The notes: generated by a model from the letters alone, not told the origin. A DNA stretch of 64,000 nucleotides from Tistrella bauzanensis (GCF_014636235.1 NZ_BMDZ01000012.1:32549-96548); one strand, 5' to 3'. Positions 24,280-35,213 are shown, counted from the stretch's first letter. Numbers and translations are program-made.

Positions 24280-27200
24280 ATGAGCGAGACCAACGAGGAC
24301 GGCCAGAAGAAGGCGCTCAGCCTGTCGGGAGCCGGGCGTCTTGAGCTGAGGAGGAAGCCTGCGGCGGAAGGCGCCCAGGTTCGCCAGAACTTCTCGCACG
24401 GCCGTTCCAAGACCGTGACGGTCGAGGTCAAGCGCAAGCGGACCGTGTCGGTGCCCGAGCAGGGCAACCGGAGCGGTTCCGGCGGCGGTCGCGGTCGTGC
24501 GCGTGGCGCCGCTGCTGACGGCGGCCTGACGCAGGACGAGCGGGATGTGCGCCTGCGGGCGCTTGAACAGGCGATCAGCGATCAGAAGCGCCGCGCTGAG
24601 GAAGAGGTCCGCAGGGCCGAGGAAGCAGCGCGTCGCAAGATCGAGGACGAGGCTCGCCGCAAGGTCGAGGAAGAGGCCCGCAAGGTCGCCGAGGAGGCCG
24701 CCCGCAAGGCGGCCGAGGAAGCGGCGCGCCGCGAGGCCGAGGACGCCGCCCGTCGCGAGATCGAGGCCCGTGCGGCCGCGGCCGCGGCACCGGTTGCCCC
24801 GGCACCCGAGGCGCCGGCGCCCCGTGCCGAGACCCCGCGCACCGTTGAGGCGCGAGGCGACAGCCCCCGGACCGAGCGTCCGGCGGGTGGCGGCGGCCCG
24901 CGTGGTGACCGGCCCGATTTCCGCAGCGGTGACCGCACTGGTGGCGCCCCGCGTGGCGATCGCCCTGGTGGTGCCCCGCGTGGTGACCGGCCCGATTTCC
25001 GCAGTGGTGACCGCCCCGGTGGCGGCGCGCCCCGTGGTGACCGGCCCGATTTCCGCAGCGGTGACCGCCCGGCTGGCGGCGCTCCGCGTGGTGACCGGCC
25101 CGATTTCCGCAGTGGCGACCGCCCGGCTGGCGGTGCCCCGCGTGGTGACCGGCCCGATTTCCGCAGTGGCGACCGCCCGGCTGGCGGTGCCCCGCGTGGT
25201 GACCGGCCCGATTTCCGCAGTGGCGACCGTCCCGGTGGCGGCGCTCCGCGCGGTGACCGGCCCGATTTCCGCAGCGGTGACCGCCCGGCTGGCGGCGCTC
25301 CGCGCGGTGACCGGCCCGATTTCCGCAGTGGCGACCGCCCGGCTGGCGGTGCCCCGCGTGGTGACCGGCCCGATTTCCGCAGTGGCGACCGCCCGGCTGG
25401 CGGTGCCCCGCGTGGTGACCGGCCCGATTTCCGCAGTGGTGACCGCCCCGGTGGCGCGGCCCGGCCTGATTTCCGCAGCGGCGATCGCCCCGGCGGCCCG
25501 CCGCGTGGCGATCGTCCGGGCGGTGCCCGGCCGGCGGCCCCCGGCGCCACCACCACCCCGGTTCTCGACGATGATGTCGAGCGCGCCCGTGCCCGTGCGG
25601 CCGAACGTGCCCGCAAGGTCGAGCGTGACGAGGAAGAGAGCCGCGCCAAGGCCGCGAACAAACGTGCGACCCCGGCCGCGCGCCCCGGCGACGATCGTCG
25701 CCGTGGTGGCAAGGGCGAGATCAAGCGTCTGGTCGAAGGCGGCGACGAGGGCGAACGCCAGCGCAGCCAGGCGGCCATGCGCCGTCAGCGCGAACGCATG
25801 CGCCGCGCCGGTCGGCAGGCCGAACCCCAGGCCCGCGTCATCCGTGACGTGATCGTGCCTGAGGTGATCTCGGTGCAGGAACTGGCGAACCGCATGGCGG
25901 TGCGCGGTGGCGACGTCGTCAAGAAGCTGATGACGCTGGGCGTGATGGCCACCATCAATCAGGCGATCGACGCGGACACGGCCGAACTGGTCGCGACCGA
26001 ATTCGGTCACCGGGTGAAGCGCGTGGCCGAGGACGATGTGGAACTGGGCATCCTGGGTCTCGACGATACCGATGATGACCTGACCCACCGCGCCCCGGTG
26101 GTGACGGTGATGGGCCATGTCGACCACGGCAAGACCTCGCTGCTGGATGCGCTGCGCAAGACCGATGTCGTGGCCCGCGAGGCCGGCGGCATCACCCAGC
26201 ATATCGGCGCCTATCAGGTCGAGCTGGAAACCGGCGATCACGTCACCTTCCTCGATACTCCCGGCCATGCCGCCTTCACCGCCATGCGTGCCCGTGGCGC
26301 GCAGGTGACGGACATCGTGGTGCTGGTGGTCGCGGCCGATGACGGCGTGATGCCGCAGACGGTCGAGGCGATCAATCACGCCAAGGCCGCCGGTGTGCCG
26401 ATCGTGGTTGCGATCAACAAGATCGACAAGCCGGGCGTGAACCCCGAACGGGTGCGCAACGAGCTGCTTCAGCACGAACTGGTTCTGGAAGAACTGGGCG
26501 GCGACATCATCGCCGTCGAGGTCTCGGCCAAGACCGGCTACAACCTCGACAAGCTGCTGGAAGCCATCCTGCTGCAGGCCGAGGTGCTGGAACTGCGCGC
26601 CAATACCGGCCGCGCCGCCCAGGGCGCCGTGGTCGAGGCCAAGCTCGACAAGGGCCGTGGTCCGGTTGCGACCGTGCTGGTCCAGAAGGGCACGCTGAAG
26701 ACCGGCGACGCCTTCGTGGTCGGCAGCCAGTGGGGCCGCGTGCGTGCGCTGATCGACGACAAGGGCCGCAAGCTCGAAGAGGCCGGGCCGTCGGTGCCGG
26801 TGGAAATCCTGGGTCTCCAGGGCGTTCCGCAGGCGGGTGACGAACTGGTTGTGGTGGAAGACGAGCGCAAGGCCCGTGAAATCTCGGACTTCCGGTCCGA
26901 GCGCGAGCAGCGTGCCCGTGCGGCCACCGCACTCGGGGCTCGTGGCACTGTCGAACAGATGCTGTCGGAGATCTCGGCCGGGGCGAAGAAAGAGCTGCCG
27001 GTGCTGGTCAAGACCGACGTGCAGGGCTCGCTGGAAGCGATCACCTCCACGCTGGCCAAGCTCGGCAACGAGGAAGTCGCGGTCCGCATGCTGCATGGCG
27101 CCGTCGGCGGCATCAACGAGTCGGACGTGACCCTGGCCCAGGCCAGCAATGGCCTGATCATCGGCTTCAACGTCCGGGCCAACGCCCAGGCGCGGGATCT

Positions 27201-27612
27201 GGCGCGTCAGGCAGGCCTGGATCTGCGCTACTACTCGGTCATCTATGACCTGACCAATGACGTGAAGGGCATGCTGGAAGGCATGCTGGCCCCGATCCGT
27301 CGCGAGACGATCACGGGTCAGGCGACGATCCGCGAAGTCTTCGCGATCACCAAGGTCGGCAAGATCGCCGGCTGTGTGGTCACGGAAGGCTATGTCCGCC
27401 GCGACAGCAAGGTTCGCCTGCTGCGCGACGACGTGGTCATCCACGAGGGCACGCTCAGCTCGCTGAAGCGCTTCAAGGACGACGCCAAGGAAGTGCGGGC
27501 CGGCCAGGAATGCGGCATGGCCTTCGACAACTACCAGGATCTGCGCAATGGCGACGTGATCGAGGCCTTCGAGGTCGAAGAGATCGCCGCCCAGCTGAAG
27601 TCGCCGATCTGA
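24280..27612 (+). CDS. infB: Translation initiation factor IF-2 with expanded repeat region
   Basis: A 1110-residue GTPase, well above the ~850-950 usual in relatives. The N-terminal IF2 helix domain and a charged coiled-coil (about residues 95-160) are followed by a repetitive R/G/D/P-rich segment (208-417). The G domain has G1 GHVDHGKT (612-619), DTPGHAAF and NKID; domains II-IV follow, ending in the fMet-tRNA binding region ([24 protein letters not shown]). IF-2 brings initiator tRNA to the 30S subunit. It lies ten bases after ylxR and is followed by a strong terminator. Confidence 0.97.
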   Translation: MSETNEDGQKKALSLSGAGRLELRRKPAAEGAQVRQNFSHGRSKTVTVEVKRKRTVSVPEQGNRSGSGGGRGRARGAAADGGLTQDERDVRLRALEQAISDQKRRAEEEVRRAEEAARRKIEDEARRKVEEEARKVAEEAARKAAEEAARREAEDAARREIEARAAAAAAPVAPAPEAPAPRAETPRTVEARGDSPRTERPAGGGGPRGDRPDFRSGDRTGGAPRGDRPGGAPRGDRPDFRSGDRPGGGAPRGDRPDFRSGDRPAGGAPRGDRPDFRSGDRPAGGAPRGDRPDFRSGDRPAGGAPRGDRPDFRSGDRPGGGAPRGDRPDFRSGDRPAGGAPRGDRPDFRSGDRPAGGAPRGDRPDFRSGDRPAGGAPRGDRPDFRSGDRPGGAARPDFRSGDRPGGPPRGDRPGGARPAAPGATTTPVLDDDVERARARAAERARKVERDEEESRAKAANKRATPAARPGDDRRRGGKGEIKRLVEGGDEGERQRSQAAMRRQRERMRRAGRQAEPQARVIRDVIVPEVISVQELANRMAVRGGDVVKKLMTLGVMATINQAIDADTAELVATEFGHRVKRVAEDDVELGILGLDDTDDDLTHRAPVVTVMGHVDHGKTSLLDALRKTDVVAREAGGITQHIGAYQVELETGDHVTFLDTPGHAAFTAMRARGAQVTDIVVLVVAADDGVMPQTVEAINHAKAAGVPIVVAINKIDKPGVNPERVRNELLQHELVLEELGGDIIAVEVSAKTGYNLDKLLEAILLQAEVLELRANTGRAAQGAVVEAKLDKGRGPVATVLVQKGTLKTGDAFVVGSQWGRVRALIDDKGRKLEEAGPSVPVEILGLQGVPQAGDELVVVEDERKAREISDFRSEREQRARAATALGARGTVEQMLSEISAGAKKELPVLVKTDVQGSLEAITSTLAKLGNEEVAVRMLHGAVGGINESDVTLAQASNGLIIGFNVRANAQARDLARQAGLDLRYYSVIYDLTNDVKGMLEGMLAPIRRETITGQATIREVFAITKVGKIAGCVVTEGYVRRDSKVRLLRDDVVIHEGTLSSLKRFKDDAKEVRAGQECGMAFDNYQDLRNGDVIEAFEVEEIAAQLKSPI
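24901..25530. repeat. 54-bp tandem repeats inside infB (18-residue protein repeat)
   Basis: RPDFRSGDR occurs 11 times. Nine or so near-perfect 54-bp units code [18 protein letters not shown], where x is Ala or Gly; the flanking units are shorter. The units differ mainly at silent positions, suggesting recent expansion. The period is a multiple of three, so copy changes keep the frame. Confidence 0.93.
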
Positions 27613-27670
27613 GGTCGTTGGCCTGAGCTGGCGACCGGCCGCCTGATCCCGGCCGCAGGACAGGGTAAGG

Positions 27671-27713
27671 CGCCAGGGCCGACCGGGTATATCCGGCCGG
27701 CCCTGGCGTTTTT
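27671..27713 (+). terminator. Intrinsic terminator after infB
   Basis: CGCCAGGGCCGACCGG (27671-27686) pairs with CCGGCCGGCCCTGGCG (27693-27708), one mismatch in 16, followed by TTTTT. It separates infB from rbfA. Confidence 0.9.
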
Positions 27714-27782
27714 CGATCATGCGGCGGCCATCTTCGGCGGCGCCCCACGTGTTTTTCTTTTAGTGAACGGCAGACTGACATC

Positions 27783-28268
27783 ATGCCCAAACGCGCCCAA
27801 GGCGCTGCCGGACCAACCCAGCGCCAGCTTCGTGTCGGCGAACAGATCCGCCAGGTGCTGGCGGAGCTGCTGATGCGCGGCGAAACCCATGACCCCGAGC
27901 TCGACGGCCGCCCGGTGACGGTGAGCGAGGTGCGGATGACCCCGGATCTGCGCACCGCCACCGCCTATGTCTCGCCCCTGGGGCTCGACAGCGACGGTGC
28001 CCAGGTGGTGATCAAGGCGCTGGCCCGCTCGGCCGCGCAGCTTCAGCGGGGCATCGGCCGGCAGGTGTCGCTGAAATTCACCCCTCGGCTGCTGTTCAGG
28101 CTGGATACCGGCTTCGACTATGCCGCCCATATCGACCGCCTGCTGGCCAAGCCGGTGATCCGCCGTGATCTGGATGAAGACGGGCTGGATGAGGATGGTT
28201 CGGATGGCGAGGCCGATGCCGGCGACGATGATGCCCGCGACGATGATGCCCGGCGGGGCGAGGGCTGA
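27783..28268 (+). CDS. rbfA: Ribosome-binding factor A
   Basis: A 161-residue protein with the RbfA KH-like fold: RQLRVGEQIRQVLAELLMRG, VTVSEVRMTPDLRTATAYVSPLG, and FTPRLLFRLDTGFDYAAHIDRLL. RbfA binds the 30S subunit near the 16S 5' helix during maturation and cold adaptation. A strongly acidic C-terminal tail (~30 residues rich in Asp/Glu) is an extension. Six bases separate its stop from the GTG start of truB, so the two are co-transcribed. Confidence 0.95.
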   Translation: MPKRAQGAAGPTQRQLRVGEQIRQVLAELLMRGETHDPELDGRPVTVSEVRMTPDLRTATAYVSPLGLDSDGAQVVIKALARSAAQLQRGIGRQVSLKFTPRLLFRLDTGFDYAAHIDRLLAKPVIRRDLDEDGLDEDGSDGEADAGDDDARDDDARRGEG

Positions 28269-28273
28269 GCCCG

Positions 28274-29197
28274 GTGTCGCGCAGGCGCCGGGGTGAGCCG
28301 ATCGACGGCTGGCTGGCCATCGACAAGCCCGAGGGCATGAGCTCTGCTCAGGCGGTTGCGGCGGTGAAGCGGATCACCAACGCCGCCAAGGTCGGCCATG
28401 CCGGCACGCTGGACCCGCTGGCATCGGGCGTGCTGCCGGTGGCGCTGGGCGAGGCGACCAAGACCGTCGGCCACGCCATGGACGGTGCCAAGGAATACAT
28501 CTTCGATCTGCGCTGGGGCGAGGCGCGTGAGACCGACGACCGTGAAGGTGCCGTGGTCGAGACCAGCGATCACCGCCCCGACAGGGCGGCGATCGAGGCC
28601 GCACTGCCGGCGTTTCTGGGCGAGATCGACCAGGTGCCGCCGGCCTATTCGGCGATCAAGCTGGCCGGCCGGCGCGCCTATGCGCTGGCCCGCGCCGGCG
28701 AGACCCCTGAGATGCCGGTGCGCCGGGTGCGGATCGATGCGCTGGACCTGACCGGGATCATCGACGCTGATCACGCCCGGTTCCGGCTGGCCTGCGGCAA
28801 GGGCACCTATGCCCGCGCCATCGGCCGCGATCTGGCGCTGGAGGTGGGCACGGTGGGGCATCTGTCGATGCTGCGGCGGACCCGGTCCGGCGCCTTCACC
28901 GAAGCCCATGCAATCACTCTGGAAAAGCTCGATGCGCTGGTGCATAGTGCCGCGCTCGAAGACCACCTGTTTCCGGTCGAGACCGCGCTGGACGACATCC
29001 CGGCGCTGGCCCTGACCGGTCCCGACGCAGACGCGCTCCGCAACGGGCGCTCTGTGCGGGAGCCGGCCGCTTCCGAAGGACAACTTGTCCGCGCGACACT
29101 CGACGGGCGCCTTGTGGCGCTTGCACGGGTGGAGGGCGGCGTTCTCCGTTCGGTCCGCGGCTTCAACCTCGGCGCCCTGCCCAGCAGCGCCGGCTGA
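28274..29197 (+). CDS. truB: tRNA pseudouridine-55 synthase TruB
   Basis: A 307-residue enzyme starting with GTG at 28274. [17 protein letters not shown] is the family N-terminus, [23 protein letters not shown] contains the catalytic Asp, and [36 protein letters not shown] and [18 protein letters not shown] are the other conserved blocks. It converts U55 to pseudouridine in the T-loop of elongator tRNAs. It sits in rbfA-truB-rpsO, with rpsO starting 20 bp after its stop. Confidence 0.96.
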   Translation: MSRRRRGEPIDGWLAIDKPEGMSSAQAVAAVKRITNAAKVGHAGTLDPLASGVLPVALGEATKTVGHAMDGAKEYIFDLRWGEARETDDREGAVVETSDHRPDRAAIEAALPAFLGEIDQVPPAYSAIKLAGRRAYALARAGETPEMPVRRVRIDALDLTGIIDADHARFRLACGKGTYARAIGRDLALEVGTVGHLSMLRRTRSGAFTEAHAITLEKLDALVHSAALEDHLFPVETALDDIPALALTGPDADALRNGRSVREPAASEGQLVRATLDGRLVALARVEGGVLRSVRGFNLGALPSSAG

Positions 29198-29216
29198 ACC
29201 CAAGGAAGGACACCCG

Positions 29217-29486
29217 ATGTCGATTACCAAATCCCGTAAGACCGAGCTGGTCACGGAATATTCCCGTGGCACCAACGACACCGGTTCCCCGGAAGTCCAG
29301 GTCGCCATCCTGACCGAGCGGATCCGCAACCTGACCGAGCACTTCAAGACCCACGCCAAGGACATCCATTCCCGGCGTGGCCTGCTGAAGATGGTCAGCC
29401 AGCGCCGCAAGCTGCTCGACTATCTGCGCCGGAACGACGACGGCCGCTATAAGGAAGTGATCCAGCGTCTGGGTCTGCGCAAGTGA
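29217..29486 (+). CDS. rpsO: 30S ribosomal protein S15
   Basis: An 89-residue protein of exact family length. [50 protein letters not shown] is the S15 signature that contacts the 16S central domain. The ATG at 29217 follows AAGGAAGGA at ideal spacing. An intrinsic terminator comes right after it. In many bacteria S15 represses its own mRNA; no such element was tested here. Confidence 0.98.
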   Translation: MSITKSRKTELVTEYSRGTNDTGSPEVQVAILTERIRNLTEHFKTHAKDIHSRRGLLKMVSQRRKLLDYLRRNDDGRYKEVIQRLGLRK

Positions 29487-29497
29487 TCTGAAGGTCG

Positions 29498-29525
29498 AAG
29501 GGGGGTGCCGGTCGCGCCCCCCTTT
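29498..29525 (+). terminator. Intrinsic terminator after rpsO
   Basis: AAGGGGGGTGC (29498-29508) pairs with GCGCCCCCCTT (29514-29524) with one G-T pair and a five-base loop, running into TTTGCCTT. Confidence 0.85.
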
Positions 29526-30003
29526 GCCTTGCCGGTTGCCGGTGACGCGGCGGCAACTGGATGAATGGGCGCTCTCCGGCATCGCCTGAGGCGCGGCCAC
29601 CGCATCGGATGTTCAGGGGGGCGGGGCCTGCCCCGATCCGGACCGCCGCGAACGGCAGACAATCGCCGCCCGCCGTGGATGGATTGAAAGGCTCGACCCG
29701 CCGCCGTCATGGGACGGATGTTGCGGGATATCGCTGCCGTCGGGGCAGGTGGAGTGATCAGGAACCCCCGATGGACTTGAAGCAGCCGGTCCGGGATCTG
29801 CCCGGATGCGGCTGCGACGCGGACCGCCGATCGGATGCGCCGGACAGACGGGCGCCGGCGGTACCGCCCGCGTGACCCCCGGGGCGCGCCGGTGCCTGGA
29901 TGCACCGGGCGCTTCTGAGTGTGGACGGCCGGGTCCGGCGGAGCCCGCCTGTCCTGCACCGCCGAGGGTTGCGCCGATGGAATGGAAGAGAGAGACCGAG
30001 ACG
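29526..30003. other. pnp upstream region with a strong hairpin
   Basis: This 478-bp gap between the rpsO terminator and pnp has no convincing gene. It holds a strong hairpin, GCGCCGGTGC (29886-29895) with GCACCGGGCGC (29902-29912), one bulged base, about 90 bases before the pnp start. In enterobacteria a leader hairpin cut by RNase III mediates PNPase autocontrol; the same role here is inference. No clear -35/-10 pair was found. Confidence 0.45.
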
Positions 30004-32226
30004 ATGTTTACGATTTATCGCAAGGAAGTGATGTGGGCCGGGCGCAAGCTCAGCTTCGAGACCGGCCGCATCGCGCGCCAGGCCGACGGCGCCGTGCTCG
30101 CCACCTATGGTGACACCGCCGTGCTGGCGACCGTGGTTGCCCATCGCGAGCCCAAGCCCGGCGTCGATTTCTTTCCGCTGACGGTCAATTATCAGGAGAA
30201 GGCCTTCGCCGCGGGCAAGATCCCCGGTGGCTTCTTCAAGCGTGAGGGCCGGCCGAACGAGAAGGAGACGCTGACCTCGCGTCTCATCGACCGTCCGATC
30301 CGCCCGATGTTCGCCGATGGCTATCGCAACGAGACGCAGATCATCTGCACCGTGCTGAGCCACGACACCGAGAACGACCCCGACATCGTGTCGATGGTGG
30401 CGGCCTCGGCCGCGCTGACCATTTCGGGCATCCCCTTCCTGGGCCCGATCGCCGGCGCCCGCGTCGGTTACATCAATGGCCAGTACGTGCTGAACCCGAC
30501 CCGGTCGCAGATGCCCGAGACGGCGCTGGACCTGATCGTCGCCGGCACCGACGAAGCCGTGTTGATGGTTGAGTCGGAAGCGCAGGAACTGTCGGAAGAG
30601 GTGATGCTGGGCGCTGTCATGTTCGGTCATGACGGCATGCAGCCGGTGATCGACGCGATCATCGACCTGGCCGAGGAATGCGCCAAGGAGCCCTGGTCGG
30701 TTCCTGAGAATCCGGCCGCCAAGCCGGTTGCCGCCCGGGTCGACGCGGTGGCCCGCGCCGGTCTGGAACAGGCTTACGGCCTGGTGGTGAAGCAGCAGCG
30801 CCAGCAGGCGATCAAGGCGGTCAAGGACAAGACCGTCGAGGCGCTGGTGGCGGGCGAGGGCCTGGACGGTCAGATGGTGTCGGGCGCCTTCAAGGGCCTG
30901 GAAGCCAAGATCGTGCGCGGCCGGATTCTGAAGGACGGCGTGCGCATCGACGGCCGCGACCTGAAGACCGTGCGTCCGATCGTTTCGGAAGTGGGCCTGC
31001 TGTCCCGCGCTCATGGCTCGACCCTGTTCACCCGCGGCGAAACCCAGGCGCTGGTGGTGACCACGCTGGGCACCGGCCAGGACGAGCAGATCATGGACAT
31101 GCTCGAAGGCGAGTATCGCGAGCATTTCATGCTGCATTACAACTTCCCGCCCTATTCGGTCGGCGAGGCGAGCTTCCTGCGCAGCCCCGGCCGCCGCGAA
31201 ATCGGCCATGGCAAGCTGGCCTGGCGCGCGCTGCGCGCCGTGCTGCCGACCAAGACCGAGTTCCCCTACACCATCCGGATCGTGTCGGAGATCACCGAGT
31301 CGAACGGCTCGTCGTCGATGGCCACGGTCTGCGGCGGCTCGCTGTCGATGATGGATGCGGGCGTGCCCCTGAAGCGCCCCGTGGCCGGCATCGCCATGGG
31401 CCTGATCAAGGAAGACGACGGCTTCGCCGTGCTGTCGGACATCCTGGGCGATGAAGACCATCTGGGCGACATGGACTTCAAGGTGGCCGGCACCGATGTC
31501 GGCGTCACCGCGCTGCAGATGGACATCAAGATCACCGGCATCACCGAAGAGATCATGAAGGTGGCGCTGGGCCAGGCCCGCGACGGCCGCATGCACATTC
31601 TGGGCCGCATGTCCGAGGCACTGGGTGGCGCGCGTGAGCAGGTGAGCGCCAACGCCCCCCGGATCACCACGATCAACATCCCCAAGGACAAGATCCGTGA
31701 AGTGATCGGCACCGGTGGCAAGGTGATCCGCGAGATCACCGAGCAGACCGGCGCCAAGATCGACATCGAGGATGACGGCACCATCCGGGTGGCCGCGGTC
31801 GACGTGAAGGCGGTCGAGGCCGCGATCAACTGGATCAAGGGCATCGTCGCCGAGCCGGAGATCGGCACGATCTATACCGGCAAGGTCGTGAAGGTGGTCG
31901 AATTCGGCGCCTTCGTGAACTTCATCGGCACCCGCGACGGCCTGGTCCATATTTCCGAGCTGTCGGGCGAGCGTGTGGCCCAGGTCACCGACGTGATCAA
32001 CGAGGGCGACGAGGTCAAGGTCAAGGTGCTGGGCATCGACGACCGCGGCAAGGTGAAGCTGTCGATGCGGGTTGTCGATCAGGCGACCGGCGAGGAACTG
32101 CCCGACACCCGCGAGCCCCGTGAACCGCGCGGCGATCGTGAACCGCGCGGCGATCGCGAGCCCCGCGGCGACCGGGATCGCGGCGACCGTGGCGACCGTC
32201 CGCGCAAGCCCCGCGGCCCGCGGTAA
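30004..32226 (+). CDS. pnp: Polyribonucleotide nucleotidyltransferase (PNPase)
   Basis: A 740-residue exoribonuclease. Two RNase PH domains ([53 protein letters not shown] and [20 protein letters not shown] with active-site Asp residues), a helical linker, a KH domain ([28 protein letters not shown]) and an S1 domain ([29 protein letters not shown]) are complete. It degrades RNA 3' to 5' phosphorolytically and is a degradosome component. The last ~40 residues are an R/E/P/G/D-rich tail built of PRGDRE repeats, similar in style to the IF-2 repeats. The ATG at 30004 is chosen; one at 29977 is in frame. Confidence 0.97.
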   Translation: MFTIYRKEVMWAGRKLSFETGRIARQADGAVLATYGDTAVLATVVAHREPKPGVDFFPLTVNYQEKAFAAGKIPGGFFKREGRPNEKETLTSRLIDRPIRPMFADGYRNETQIICTVLSHDTENDPDIVSMVAASAALTISGIPFLGPIAGARVGYINGQYVLNPTRSQMPETALDLIVAGTDEAVLMVESEAQELSEEVMLGAVMFGHDGMQPVIDAIIDLAEECAKEPWSVPENPAAKPVAARVDAVARAGLEQAYGLVVKQQRQQAIKAVKDKTVEALVAGEGLDGQMVSGAFKGLEAKIVRGRILKDGVRIDGRDLKTVRPIVSEVGLLSRAHGSTLFTRGETQALVVTTLGTGQDEQIMDMLEGEYREHFMLHYNFPPYSVGEASFLRSPGRREIGHGKLAWRALRAVLPTKTEFPYTIRIVSEITESNGSSSMATVCGGSLSMMDAGVPLKRPVAGIAMGLIKEDDGFAVLSDILGDEDHLGDMDFKVAGTDVGVTALQMDIKITGITEEIMKVALGQARDGRMHILGRMSEALGGAREQVSANAPRITTINIPKDKIREVIGTGGKVIREITEQTGAKIDIEDDGTIRVAAVDVKAVEAAINWIKGIVAEPEIGTIYTGKVVKVVEFGAFVNFIGTRDGLVHISELSGERVAQVTDVINEGDEVKVKVLGIDDRGKVKLSMRVVDQATGEELPDTREPREPRGDREPRGDREPRGDRDRGDRGDRPRKPRGPR

Positions 32227-32236
32227 TCCGCAGGAT

Positions 32237-32257
32237 CAACCGGCCCCGGGCCGGTTG
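32237..32257 (+). terminator. Palindrome after pnp, probable terminator
   Basis: CAACCGGCCC (32237-32246) and GGGCCGGTTG (32248-32257) are perfectly complementary, giving a stable hairpin 11 bp after the pnp stop; TTTTG follows at 32268. Confidence 0.6.
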
Positions 32258-32549
32258 GAAGTGCGCGTTTTGAACTGATCTGCGCCGGCCGGAGGCTTTC
32301 CGCATATGTGGGGATGCCTGTGGCCGGCGCAGGGCTGTCAGCCGGGTGCGGTGCGAAAAAGCCGGACCCGCGGGGCTGGACTTGGCTACGAACCATGGCC
32401 AAGTATCGCTCAACCCGCCATGCGGGCTCGTTACCGTTCAGGATCGGGCCGGCGACAGGGCGGGAGAAACATGCATCGGCGCGACCCGGAATGAGGCCTG
32501 AACGGTCATCGGGTCGGTAAAGAACGCAAGGACGAGTAGCGGAGGCAGC
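32258..32549. other. Gap between pnp and the flavin oxidoreductase gene
   Basis: About 290 bp with no coding frame that resembles a protein family. It probably contains the promoter of the next gene; no strong match to a sigma70 site was seen. Confidence 0.4.
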
Positions 32550-33947
32550 GTGAAGCCCTTGAACCCCATCCTCCTGTCCGGACGGGAAGTCCTGCCCCTG
32601 GTCGAAGGCGGGAAAGGCGTCGCCGTCTCTAACGGCGAAAGCTCTGGCGCCTGGGCCGCGGCTGGCGGTGTCGGCACGTTTTCGGGCGTGAACGCCGACA
32701 GCTTCGATGAAGACGGCCGGCCGATCCCCCAGACCTATTATGGCAAGACCCGGCGTGAGCGTCATGGCGAACTGGTCGCCTATGGCATTCGCGGCGGTAT
32801 CACCCAGGCCCGCATCGCGCATGAGATGGCGAACGGCGAAGGCCGGATCCATATCAACGTGCTGTGGGAGATGGGTGGCGCCGAAACCGTGCTTCAGGGC
32901 GTTCTGGAAGGGGCCAAGGGCCTGATCCACGGCGTGACCTGCGGGGCCGGCATGCCCTATCGCGTGGCCCAGATCGCGGCCGAGCACGGGGTGTACTACT
33001 ACCCGATCGTGTCGTCCGCCCGCGCCTTCCGGGCGCTGTGGAAGCGCGCCTATCACCGGTTTTCCGACCTGCTGGGCGGCGTGGTCTATGAAGATCCGTG
33101 GCTGGCCGGCGGCCATAACGGCCTGACCAATGCCGAAGACCCGCGGGAGCCGCAATCGCCCTATCCGCGCGTGCGCGAGCTGCGCACGCTGATGAACGAG
33201 GTCGGCCTGAAGAACGTGCCGATCATCATGGCCGGCGGCGTGTGGTATCTGCGCGAGTGGGAACACTGGATCGACGATCCCGAGGTGGCACCGGTGGCGT
33301 TCCAGTTCGGAACCCGACCGCTGCTGACCCAGGAAAGCCCGATTTCCGACGCCTGGAAGCAGCGGCTGCGGACGCTGAAGCCGGGGGATGTGTATCTGCA
33401 CAAGTTCAGCCCGACCGGCTTCTATTCCTCGGCGGTCAACAACGACTTCCTGATGGAGCTGCGCGGCCGCAGCGAGCGCCAGATCGCCTATACCACCGAG
33501 CCGGTGGGCGACCACGAGGTGGCGCTGCCGATCGGTGCCCGCGGCCGGCCGGTCTATGTGACCGCCCATGACCACGAGCGGGCGCAGGGCTGGATGGCGG
33601 ACGGGTATGACGAGGCGATGAAGACGCCCGACAGCACCCTGATCTTCGTGGATGGTGACGCGGCGAAGCAGATCCATACCGACCAGATCGACTGCATGGG
33701 CTGCCTGTCGGCCTGCCAGTTCAGCAACTGGGCGGCCAACGAGAAATGGACCACCGGCCGGCGGGCCGATCCGCGCAGTTTCTGCATTCAGAAGACCCTG
33801 CAGAACATCGCCCACGGATCGGATGTCGAGCATGAGCTGATGTTCGCCGGCCATAACGCCTATCGCTTCGCCGACGACCCGTTCTATTCGAACGGCTTCG
33901 TCCCGAGCGTGCGCGAACTGGTCGAGCGCATCCGGACCGGCGACTGA
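32550..33947 (+). CDS. Nitronate monooxygenase/2-nitropropane dioxygenase-like flavin oxidoreductase with a four-Cys motif
   Basis: A 465-residue FMN-dependent TIM-barrel protein of the NMO/FabK superfamily, starting with GTG at 32550 five bases after GGAGG. Flavin-site features include GGVGTFSGVNADS, HGVTCGAGMPYRVAQIAAEHG, WLAGGHNGL and PIIMAGGVWY. It is longer than classic NMOs (~330-380 residues). Its C-terminal part carries C382, C385, C389 and C412 (DCMGCLSACQFSNW ... SFCIQK), a CX2CX3CX22C set suited to a [4Fe-4S] cluster. The substrate is unknown; true nitronate oxidation is not implied. It stands alone upstream of irr. Confidence 0.82.
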   Translation: MKPLNPILLSGREVLPLVEGGKGVAVSNGESSGAWAAAGGVGTFSGVNADSFDEDGRPIPQTYYGKTRRERHGELVAYGIRGGITQARIAHEMANGEGRIHINVLWEMGGAETVLQGVLEGAKGLIHGVTCGAGMPYRVAQIAAEHGVYYYPIVSSARAFRALWKRAYHRFSDLLGGVVYEDPWLAGGHNGLTNAEDPREPQSPYPRVRELRTLMNEVGLKNVPIIMAGGVWYLREWEHWIDDPEVAPVAFQFGTRPLLTQESPISDAWKQRLRTLKPGDVYLHKFSPTGFYSSAVNNDFLMELRGRSERQIAYTTEPVGDHEVALPIGARGRPVYVTAHDHERAQGWMADGYDEAMKTPDSTLIFVDGDAAKQIHTDQIDCMGCLSACQFSNWAANEKWTTGRRADPRSFCIQKTLQNIAHGSDVEHELMFAGHNAYRFADDPFYSNGFVPSVRELVERIRTGD

Positions 33948-34035
33948 GCCCGGCCCGGATGCCCGCCTGAAGCCGCCAGACCTGCGTCAACCGCCTGGAG
34001 CCGGGGCCGGAGAGCGGAATTGCCCGCCTCCGGCC

Positions 34036-34064
34036 TTGCACTCAGCATAGAACGCACCTAAATT
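34036..34064 (+). promoter_or_regulatory. Predicted sigma70 promoter of irr-rubrerythrin
   Basis: TTGCAC (34036-34041) and TAAATT (34059-34064) are separated by 17 bp in an AT-rich patch ~130 bp before irr. This is the best-looking promoter in the window. Confidence 0.6.
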
Positions 34065-34192
34065 CCTGGCTAACCGCCCGTCAGAGCGCGACTTTCATGA
34101 AGTCACACGCTGTTGCGGCCGGGCCCCGTCTTCATGGGGCCGGCGGCAGCGGCAAGCAGCGCCGACATGACAGAGGCCCCCAACAGACCGAG

Positions 34193-34612
34193 ATGCCGGG
34201 AATGTCCATCAACCGCCCCTATACCGCCGTGCTTGAGAAGCTGAAGGCCGCAGGCCTGAGGCCGACCAAGCAGCGGCTGGCCCTGGCCCGGCTGCTGCTC
34301 GACGGCACCGACCGTCATGTCACGGCCGAGGAGCTGCACCGCGAGGCACAGGCGGCGGCATTGCCGGTGTCGCTGGCCACGGTTTACAACACCCTGCACC
34401 AGTTCACGCAGGCAGGGTTGTTGCGCGAACTGGTGGTGGATAGCGGCCGGTCGTATTTCGACACCAATATCAGCCACCATCATCACTTCTTCTACGAGGA
34501 TGGCGGCCATCTCCAGGATATCCCCGGAGACGCGGTGCAGATCGCCCGCCTGCCGGAGCCGCCGGGCGATGCATCGATCGCCCGCGTCGACGTGATCATC
34601 CGCATCCGCTGA
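34193..34612 (+). CDS. irr: Iron response regulator Irr (Fur family)
   Basis: A 139-residue Fur-family protein. The winged helix is KAAGLRPTKQRLALARLL and VSLATVYNTLHQFTQAGLLREL, and the sensor segment is SYFDTNISHHHHFFYEDGG. The His cluster (HHHH) is the haem/metal-binding hallmark of Irr, which in rhizobia-like alphaproteobacteria represses iron-consuming genes under low iron and is degraded when haem is plentiful. Starts at 34193 or 34202 are both possible. It lies ten bases before a rubrerythrin gene, the frequent irr-rbr arrangement, linking iron status to peroxide defence. Confidence 0.93.
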   Translation: MPGMSINRPYTAVLEKLKAAGLRPTKQRLALARLLLDGTDRHVTAEELHREAQAAALPVSLATVYNTLHQFTQAGLLRELVVDSGRSYFDTNISHHHHFFYEDGGHLQDIPGDAVQIARLPEPPGDASIARVDVIIRIR

Positions 34613-34622
34613 TCGGACCCGC

Positions 34623-35138
<516 letters not shown>

Positions 35139-35150
<12 letters not shown>

Positions 35151-35190
35151 GGGGGGGGACGGCGCCTAAGGGGGGACGGCGCCTGAGGGA
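35139..35190. repeat. 18-19 bp tandem repeat, 3 copies, containing the rubrerythrin stop codon
   Basis: GACGGCGCCTAAGGGGGG starts at 35139 and recurs at 35158 and 35175 (third copy with TGA instead of TAA). The first copy holds the real stop (TAA at 35148-35150); the stop triplet is therefore copied twice more downstream. Confidence 0.93.
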
Positions 35191-35213
35191 GTGTCGGCGG
35201 CTCGGGCGGGTCG

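Noticed and set aside
24901-25530. CRISPR-like repeat array
   Set aside because: Units are contiguous 54-bp coding repeats with no unique spacers, inside infB.
24545-25852. Repetitive alternative-frame proteins over the infB repeat (plus +2 frame and minus strand)
   Set aside because: They are by-products of a repeat whose length is a multiple of three; no start or ribosome binding site support.
24211-27720. 1169-codon open frame on the minus strand across infB
   Set aside because: It is exactly antisense to infB, its translation is low-complexity without any family resemblance, and high-GC codon bias keeps this frame open.
29758-31950. 730-codon minus-strand frame opposite pnp
   Set aside because: Antisense of PNPase, with shadow composition (His/Asp/Gly/Arg-rich).
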